From Undaria pinnatifida (Eukaryota > Sar > Phaeophyceae > Laminariales > Alariaceae), in NCBI GenBank assembly GCA_012845835.1, contig JABAKD010000009.1:3944904-4008903 (forward strand): DNA of 64,000 bases, read 5' to 3'. Under the pieces are notes generated by a model. The model did not search any database, was not told the origin of the DNA, and was given only the letters and a program-made list of their open reading frames with translations. The number at the start of each line of letters is the position of its first letter. Positions within the stretch are counted from its first letter, which is position 1. A program made the translations under genes and the position numbers. Below are positions 57,123 through 64,000 of this stretch, in pieces.

Positions 57123-58533
57123 TGGACAACACCCGACCCAACCCGTCCCGACCACACCCTACGATCCGAACCATGAAAAACCCGGGAAGAGCCAACGATC
57201 GCGTTTGCTGATTAAGTGACGGCCAGAGTAAGCCTATGCTACGGTACAGACACAATAAAACGTTTATAGGGCTCCTTACAAGAGACGCTCAATACTCTCC
57301 AGTAAAAAACTGATTCGGAGGAAAAACAAAATTGCACTACGATGAAAAACTCCATGGCCAAGTTATACACCAAAGTGTATCAATATCATGAAGATGGATA
57401 TTTTCCGACCAATTTTTGTTAAGGACGTCGCGGAAAGTCCGTCACTAAGTACACGTTTATTGTACCAGGCGTCGGAGGTAGGGTTAGGTCTTGGCATAGA
57501 GACGGGAGTCAGGGCTCTTAGTTGGATATGGCAAAAAGTGTGTGACAACTTGTTGCTTGACTTCATGATTCGCTATGTATCCCTGATATTTAAGCCAACG
57601 CGATGGGGAGTGAGGTATGAAAATGAGGCATGACAGAAGGAGGCACTAGGATGACCCACGCACCGCTCGGATATGCATATCTTCCAACTTCCGTCAGTTA
57701 TTGAAGTGCGGAATAAAGATATCAACGACGGCACACCCGGAGACAGACGCACAATAACATGTGAATCCACTTTAGTGTGCATACCTCAAGTCCGCAGGGT
57801 AAGGGTCGGGTTTTCAGTCGGCAAAAAGCCAAATTTGAGTCCTTCGCGCCCTTCATTCCGACAAGAATACCAGTGACTACAAAACGAACTTACACCGAGA
57901 TGCAGACACAGAGGCACAGATCGTCTATCAGGCCGGCTGTTACCACGTGGGACGCCTGGGAATCGTTGATCGTGCTGCATATCTCATTAAGAGTTCTGCT
58001 GTTTCATGAGTAGTCATTTGGGGTGAGCTTTATAGTAGTAAAGGATGCGTGATAGGGGTAGCAGTTTTGCTCTATGAAGTAATCATGACTAACGAGGGTC
58101 TTCCTCAACTAACGAACACGAAAAATGTCGGAATTGCTTTCGGCTAATGCTGTTAGTGTACGCCACCTTTATTTCGTGAGGAGCATCGCATTTTGGACTT
58201 TCTAACGTGGGAAGAAACTAATCTGATTGACCCGGTAGTACTTGCCTTGTTCAGAAACCCCGATCGACAACGTGTTGCTTAGCCCAACTGTGCGTCTACC
58301 CTCATCATATCAAGCGTTGACACCGAACATTTCGTTCATATGCTCAGTTTTAACGTCCATGTCTGGACATCTGAAATGTTATCGAACTAAATTCAACGGG
58401 GGTCGCCATCGTTTATCGTCGGTCTAAGATGTGGAATGACGACAATGAAACGAAAGGTATTTATCATGCTTGAGGTTACCTGGTCCCCAACAAGAATCTC
58501 GGCACGGAAAAAAAATTACCATAAAAAGCTTAC

Positions 58534-58617
58534 CTCCGTCATCTACCGCGGTGTTGTCTTTGAAGTATGTGTTGCCTTTGACGTCGGTATAGCAATTCCC
58601 ATATGCGTAGACAGCAC
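58534..58617 (-). pseudogene. 84-bp beta-helix exon, copy 3
   Basis: The minus strand reads GAVYAYGNCYTDVKGNTY followed by FKDNTAVDDGG, again exactly 84 bp between AG and GTAAGC. This is in the diverged part of copy 3, so it is the most distant version, yet glycine, GNT, F and N positions are kept. The next exon is broken (acceptor lost), so the gene copy is not intact. Confidence 0.62.
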
Positions 58618-61296
58618 CTGCGCAGCGCCGACAGACGTTTAGATGAGCGGTCTTAGACGCGGGCTACGATAAAAGTGCACTACACATGCATCTGCAGTTC
58701 CCGACATTAGGATAGCAATACCTGACGAACAAACTGACACATGGAGAAGTACCAATGTGCCACTTGAAGAGCAACACTATGGTCTTGGTACATAATGATC
58801 AACAGGTCGAAGTGCAATGAAACAATAGTGACCAGGTTAGGTGTAAAAAGCGCTGTCATCCAGAAGCCGTTTGAGGCAGAAAGTGCTATAGTTATCGCAG
58901 CACGCATTTATAGCCCACCTACCACCAAAGGTGCCACGACGTTATCACATCCACTGCTACCTTTAGTACAGCTTGAAACGCGTGCTACAGTATGAAACAC
59001 GGGCCGCGATAGACGTGGCACTTTTTGTCTGAAACAGCTTTGAAAATATGTCGTTTCTTGGCTCACAACTCGTCTTCATGATTTTTCTTGTTTTGCAGAA
59101 GATTGGGTTCGTTGTACATTTAGGGGCCATAGAGGTTGTTCATCTTTGAAAAAAATGTTCTTATCCAGATCATTTGTTGTGTTAGATGTGAAGCTCTTGA
59201 AGTATGGAGTCACACTACATGTGGTAGACTATCACCGTATTACGTAGCATGCGTCCATGAAGTCCTAAGGCTCGTAACCGTACCAGCTGTTTAACCTTTC
59301 TCGCTCAACCCACGTCGAAAAAAAATTTAAGCCATGACCGATGTACGCTTTGATAGGCTGGTTGTCCAGAGAGTGGAATGGTTGAACGCACATACTCGGG
59401 ATACGGTGGGAGGTTTACTCACGTGTTGACTGCACCGAGGTACGTATAATACCCAACCCAAAATTGACTTCAATTTTTTTTCCCTTGCCATTGAAAAAAT
59501 GTACCGCTTCCGAGAACGCCTTGCTTTGGGTTTCTGACAGCAGAAAAAAAACAAATATCGTCCCCGTCGCCGCCTTGCTTCAGTCGGCATCGGGTCCGAA
59601 GGCTTGGGGTAGTTCCTCAGTCGCTGGCCTCCACCATTGGAAACCCTAAACGTCCAACTCCTATAGTGGAGATTACGCGTTCGACGCATGACTATTTTGG
59701 TTTTTCGAGGCGTGTCACGCGAGGAGCTCTTTTCCTAAACCTGAACAAACAGTAAACGACAATTAATGTATATCCCGACCAACAGAGATACCCATCGGCT
59801 AGATACACGAAAAAATACGGATTTCGAAACACGGCGTTCCGACAACCTTGGGGTCTAGTGAGCTCTGCCATTCTTTTTTCGAATCTCCATGAAGTGTCAT
59901 GCCCATCGCAGAACGCACGGTTAAATCCGATATGATTGTCTTGTATATCTTCAAAGGCATCGAGGGAGATCAGGTGAACTTACTCTCACTGCGTGTAGTA
60001 AATGAGTAGGCACATGATTGATCGATGTTGGAACGGGCAACACACAAACTTTCCGTGGGGCGCTGCCGGACGTTGCCGTTGGCTACATGAAAATCATTAC
60101 ATTTGACAAAAACTCAACACGCATCTCCTGCGTTCCCGGCATTGTTATCATAGAGAGAGGCGGGGATTTCGACGACCACAAAGGTGGTACATTCGATAAA
60201 TATGGCACATAAGGGCAGGCAATACAAATCGTCACACATTTCATCGTTTGTGCGCTATTGTCGTGTTTGCCGCCCGACAATGTGCATCGTGAGCTTTAAC
60301 GTTTGACCACTAATAACAAATGCCACAGGGAGCAGAGCATCTTCAAAGAAAAGTCCCCACAATGGAGTACCTGGTAGTCTGCAGCAATGAGCACCATATC
60401 TCCTTCCCTCCCGTACCAAATTCCTGCTAAACAATTGCTCTAAATCATCCACCTGCCGCTCTTGCTCCACACTTCCTTTTTGTCACATGCATGATCATCT
60501 ACTGTCTATACCATCGTTAACGCCCAACGTAGACTTCCATTGGTGTCTTGGTCTATTTCAATACGACGCATGCTACGATTACGATGTACCCGACACCAAA
60601 CCATATATGTTTCGATCATGAGGCACGTCGTTTGATGATTCTGTACCCCACAGTAAACAATATATATGAAGCAAATTAAAACGAATCGCAATCCGATGAC
60701 CAAATGCACGGCCTATAGAGTGAAAATGATGATATTGCGAAGAAAAAAAAATATCCGGACGATTTTGGTGTTGAAGATCCTCGTCATCCAGAGCACATTT
60801 GCGCCTGAGAAACATTTCTCCTTTATCGTTGCAGGCGTAAGAGTGTGAAACGGTTGAACCCTCTCCGCCCCTATCAAGTAAAGTATATGGTAGAGAAGAA
60901 GACTAAGGGTTTATGGAAAACGTAAGTTTTGAACCAACTTAAGACTTTGACGGAGACATGAAGTAGATAGATGTGGGCATGGATGAAAGAGATATTTGGC
61001 CATCAAGCAGGCAAGGCAGACTCGGGAATAGATACACTAAGAGCACAGAAAGGTTAACTGGCTAGCAGCTCCAAGGGGATAAGGCAAAAACTTGTATAGC
61101 ATGTTCCCGCAAGCTGGCAACATCCACATCCAACGAAGCGTTCGACGCAGAATTGGAGAAGAAATCAGTGCGTGGGTACAAGCGAACGAAGGTTCGTCAG
61201 AGAAGAAATACCTTGGTTTAACGGGTAACAGAGAAGATTCACATGAGGTGAAGTAAAGAAGTGTCTAGCTAAACGTAAGATAGAAAGGCAGACCCA

Positions 61297-61553
61297 GGCT
61301 ACGGTAGGGGGGTCACCTCTTGGGCCTTCTGTTTCAGTGGCTAGGGGTCACTCGCGCGAGTAACGCTTTTGTTCCTATGCGATATTACGTTTTCTTCATG
61401 TTTTACATTGACGAAATCAATCCGCAATGCAAAGGTGATCCAAGCTGCGGCAAACCAAGTTCCTAAACCATCTTCATCCGTAGGGTACAGAGCTACTCGT
61501 GCGAGTGGCTCAAACACATCAGTGAAAATGGGGGTACCCCCCCTACCGTAGCC
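61297..61553. mobile_element. 257-bp inverted-repeat element (MITE-like) in the LINE
   Basis: The ends are GGCTACGGTAGGGGGGT and its reverse complement with one extra base. Inside them, a second inverted pair contains CACTCGCGCGAGTAAC and the related GCTACTCGTGCGAGTG. The element is absent from the LINE in copies 1 and 2. A minus-strand open frame covers most of it (61341-61622), but nothing suggests a transposase. The flanks CCAGG and CTTGG do not give a clear target duplication, so the superfamily is open. Confidence 0.75.
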
Positions 61554-61751
61554 TTGGTCGGCAGCGGGGACAAAAAACATAGTGAACGGATTGATGAACG
61601 AAGAAAAATGTATACGTATCATTATGGTTATGTTGTACAGTTGGATATGGGAAAATAAGTACGAGCCTGAGAGGTGGAGATAAAAAATAGAAGTAAATTT
61701 GTTCAGGAAAGAAGAAAAGGTTGACCAGGGGAACTACGAGGGATAACGCTA

Positions 61752-61842
61752 TTAACCCCTTTACAACTGGAAACCCGTTTTTGGGGACAGAATTACTTGG
61801 ACATAGTATAGGGAGGGATTTTGGGGGCTCTAAAGGGGTTAA
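61752..61842. mobile_element. 91-bp piggyBac-type MITE with TTAA target duplication
   Basis: The sequence TTAACCCCTTTA at the left end and TAAAGGGGTTAA at the right end form perfect inverted repeats that include TTAA. The equivalent sites in copies 1 and 2 are empty and read like the sequence with one TTAA removed (GCTATTGAG in copy 2 near 48305). TTAA duplication and a CCC-rich terminus are hallmarks of the piggyBac superfamily. At 83 bp between the duplications it is a non-autonomous derivative. Confidence 0.85.
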
Positions 61843-62343
61843 GCACCCTAGGTAAACAATCTGTAATTTGTTTAACGATACCAAATGAACAATGTTGGAG
61901 AAGGACTAAACAATAAGCGAAGGACAAGCAGGATTTAGGACAAATCGTAGTTGTGTAGACCATGTGTACGCATTAGATAAGCCAATTGACGGTAAGAAAA
62001 ACGCCGGGCTAACGACGTGCTGTTTCTTCCCAGATGTGCATAAGGCCTATGACACAGTGTGGAGTAATGGGTTGGGGGAAAATATGTGGGAAATTTGAAT
62101 CGGAAAAAATATATGGAGACTGATGAAAAATATTGACGTAGTGCATGAAAAATGCTGTGATGCTGGGCGGCAAAACATCCAAACATGTTGATGCCTTTAA
62201 AAGGCTTGAACAAGGGTGTACAATGTCATCAAACACTTTCAAGCCATATGCCAATCAAATGATAATAGCAGTCGAAGAAGCAGGAAGAGTCACGATAATG
62301 GAAGACTAAGTACTGCTGTGTCGGGGTTGATGTTAGCGGATAA

Positions 62344-62463
62344 TTTTGTGAGTATATCAGGAACACCCGAAATATTGAAGAAACAGATAAAGCACTAGGG
62401 TGCGCTACGAAATGCTATATCTGTTTCTTCAATATTTCGGGTGTTCCTGATATACTCACGAAA
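62344..62463. repeat. 42-bp perfect inverted duplication in the LINE catalytic box
   Basis: The stretch 62348-62389 returns as its exact reverse complement at 62418-62459, with a 28-bp spacer. The similarity goes a few bases further on both sides with single mismatches. It copies the sequence coding for VSISGTPEILKKQI. Copy 1 has no such inversion. Confidence 0.93.
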
Positions 62464-63594
62464 TTGACAGCGAACGTGAAAAAATGCGCAGTAGATGTAT
62501 GTGACGAAGAAGGTGAATCCGGTGTCTTTCGTTTGGAAGCGGGGAGAGCGTCAGTTAGTTGCCGATCGGAGACCTTCACGACCTGCTCGTGGTATGTACA
62601 ATTGGAAAAATGTGATAGGAAATGGTAAATCACCAGCAGGCAAGATGAATGCGATCCCAAGAGGCCCATACTTCGACGCCGGGATCAAAAATGTACTTGG
62701 ATGAATATCGTCGTACCAATGTTAAGAGTATGCAAGAGAAGTATGGGAAAGGAACGCAAAGTTCGAAAAGCAACTGGAATCATTGCAGATGGCTGGAGCC
62801 AAGACGATACTGGGATGCACAAGTACGACGAGTAGTACAGGGGTAATAACAGAACTAGGAATGGACCCACCTGATGCAGATATAGACACGCGCGAGAGAT
62901 GAATTAGAAATACAAACTAAGGAATGTGCCAGATACGAGGTTGTCAGCAATACTTGATGGGGCCGTATGGGCAAACGAAACTAAAGGGCGGGCTGGATTA
63001 ACATGATATAGAAATCGAGAAAATACGAAAGAATTTAGTGGGAGACTAAGAACAAGTACTGTCTGCAGAGAATATTGGCGGGAACAAGAGAGAGGTAAAC
63101 GTGAAAAGAGGAAAATGGAAATGCTAGCGGCGAGAATCAAGGTGATAGAGAAGAATTTCGATATATGCGGGTGGTTGGGGGGATATATTTCAATGTAGCG
63201 GTATCTAAACCGCCAGTGGACTACTCGATAAAGCTTAAATTGCGATTCTGTGCGGAGCACCTGGACATATCAGAAAAAAGGAGATCTACCAACAGTCCGG
63301 AGGACGAGGGCGTGGCTACAAATATGTGCCCGTTCCGGACCTTAAGGGATCTAGGACCTACATATAGGAGGAGGATGTGAAATCTACAAGGAGAAACGGG
63401 ATGCGCTAGAGAAGGAGATAAATAAATCAGACAAACGTAAGTGACTTACAAGCGTTTAGTGGACTAGAGAGTAACGAGAAAACGATCGATATTCTAGGAG
63501 ACAGAGAGTGCCCAAAGACGGCGGAACAGGACGGGGATAATATTATCAAACGTTTTTTATGTACAAGTTGTATACGGAAAAAACGGAATGAGCG

Positions 63595-64000
63595 ACAAAC
63601 CCTGCCGTGTCAAGCACGCGCGGTTGAAACGAAACGTAGCCACGAGGGCCTGCAGCGTCTTACCGGCTTTTTTCGCACCTGCCGGCAAGACATCATCGGC
63701 ACCCGCAATCCAACACATCACAGCTCAGCAATACCAGCACCAAAGCCTCCATTATGCCCATGGCCACTGAAGCCTCAACCACATCATGGACCAGCTACAT
63801 ACTTCTCGAGTTTCGCTGTATGGCATCAAGCCATTAATTGCATTTTCTTACATGGATGAAGATATTAACGTCAGTGGTGCATCACCATAAAATAGGGGAG
63901 TGACGGAGATCGTAGGGGAAGCGCAGCCGGCTGTTGGGGGAGTGACGCCTGTTGTATGGGGAGGGCAGCCGGCGTTTGCGGCCGTGATGGCAAATGTAGG
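63595..64000. other. Sequence beyond copy 3, with a 42-bp repeat at the window edge
   Basis: After the LINE end nothing matches the unit. At 63902-63985 two imperfect 42-bp units (GGGGAGTGACG ... GCAGCCGGC) stand in tandem. The plus frame through them is open from 63898 to the edge and reads GVTEIVGEAQPAVG, then GVTPVVWGGQPAFA. It is either a minisatellite or the start of a 14-residue protein repeat. Confidence 0.5.

Larger units (their letters stand above)
57330..63594. repeat. Tandem unit copy 3, right part, more diverged
   Basis: The order of landmarks is the same as in copies 1 and 2: beta-helix exon, the 19.3-kb open frame region, then the plus-strand LINE. Base identity is visibly lower than in the left part of the same copy, however. 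Copies 1 and 2 are much closer to each other here than either is to copy 3. This part probably descends from an older unit joined to a younger one. It ends at the 3' end of the LINE coding region near 63594. Confidence 0.82.
60880..63594 (+). mobile_element. LINE, uninterrupted but decayed, copy 3
   Basis: The whole visible coding region is contiguous here except for two small transposons. Pieces in order are a VMLYSWIWENKYEPERW-type linker (about 61628), VDHVYALDKPIDGKKNAGL (about 61960), DVHKAYDTVW (about 62035), GLMLADNFVSISGTPEILKK (the catalytic box, about 62325), VWERNAKFEKQLESLQMAG (about 62738), EKTIDILGDRECPKTAEQDG (about 63478) and KKRNER at the end. Many stops and shifts show it is dead. 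This copy proves that the two LINE parts in copy 1 belong to one element. Confidence 0.87.

Noticed and set aside
57008-57255. Frames with RPDPT or SGRVG repeats as a repetitive protein
   Set aside because: They are translations of the (GACCC)n tract in both directions; the other copies have poly-C at this site.
61341-61622. A 93-codon minus-strand protein
   Set aside because: It lies almost entirely within the 257-bp inverted-repeat element, which is a recent insertion into a dead LINE; there is no partner in other copies.
1-63594. The 27-kb unit as an integrated large DNA virus or a Polinton-like element
   Set aside because: I found no polymerase B, integrase, protease, packaging ATPase or capsid-like reading and no terminal inverted repeats at the unit ends. 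Intron signals and LINE insertions fit host DNA better.
1-63594. A satellite or ribosomal RNA gene array
   Set aside because: No conserved rRNA or 5S-like core was noticed, copy divergence is far higher than in rDNA arrays, and the unit contains several unrelated decayed coding pieces.

Overview
This window looks like nuclear DNA of a eukaryote that has been repeatedly duplicated and has then decayed. Directly visible are non-LTR retrotransposon (LINE) fragments on both strands, GT-AG intron signals kept between paralogous copies, long C/G homopolymers, trinucleotide repeats and small inverted-repeat DNA transposons. The longest open frame is under 200 codons. There is no operon-like packing and no RNA gene that I could recognise. 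The LINE type, the beta-helix rung of polymorphic-membrane-protein type encoded by one short exon, and the repeat composition would fit a stramenopile such as a brown alga. That placement is inference and is only moderately likely.

Layout: the window is a direct tandem array of one unit of about 27.3 kb. Copy 1 covers 1-27330 and copy 2 starts at 27331 with the same sequence. Copy 2 stops near 49497, about 5.4 kb before the unit is complete. A 0.6-kb stretch without a partner (49498-50105) follows. A third copy then enters in mid-unit (equivalent to about 5150 of copy 1) and runs to 63594. The third copy is a mosaic. Its left part (50106-57020) is close to copies 1 and 2. Its right part (57330-63594) is clearly more diverged, and the change falls on a (GACCC)n tract. 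The copies also differ by clean structural events: a 3.45-kb deletion at a 7-bp microhomology, an almost identical 281-bp tandem duplication, an 80-bp duplication holding two sequence variants side by side, a 0.74-kb segment only in copy 1 and a 0.78-kb C-rich element only in copy 2.

Within a unit (copy 1 coordinates): a minus-strand LINE fragment (1180-2355); a degenerate minus-strand coding region of unknown function (about 4540-6960) in which one 34-codon block still differs between copies mostly at third codon positions; a minus-strand exon with an upstream 88-bp intron conserved in length (7634-8174); an internally duplicated minus-strand segment with the motif SEVxWxCxVT (9.5-10.4 kb); an array of poly-C repeat modules (10.5-11.9 kb); long stretches without a recognisable gene (12-17.6 kb); the last two exons of a minus-strand beta-helix-repeat gene (17624-17884); then a plus-strand LINE (20.06-25.7 kb) interrupted by trinucleotide-repeat and poly-C material including a palindrome of about 0.5 kb. 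The copy 3 LINE is not interrupted there, which shows the order of insertion, but it carries two short inverted-repeat transposons and a 42-bp inverted duplication.

How it fits together: I see no intact gene. The best reading is a duplicated block that once held one or more intron-containing, probably secreted or surface-type genes on the minus strand. It was duplicated while still coding, judged by the third-position signature, and later decayed and was invaded by LINEs, C-rich modules and short DNA transposons.
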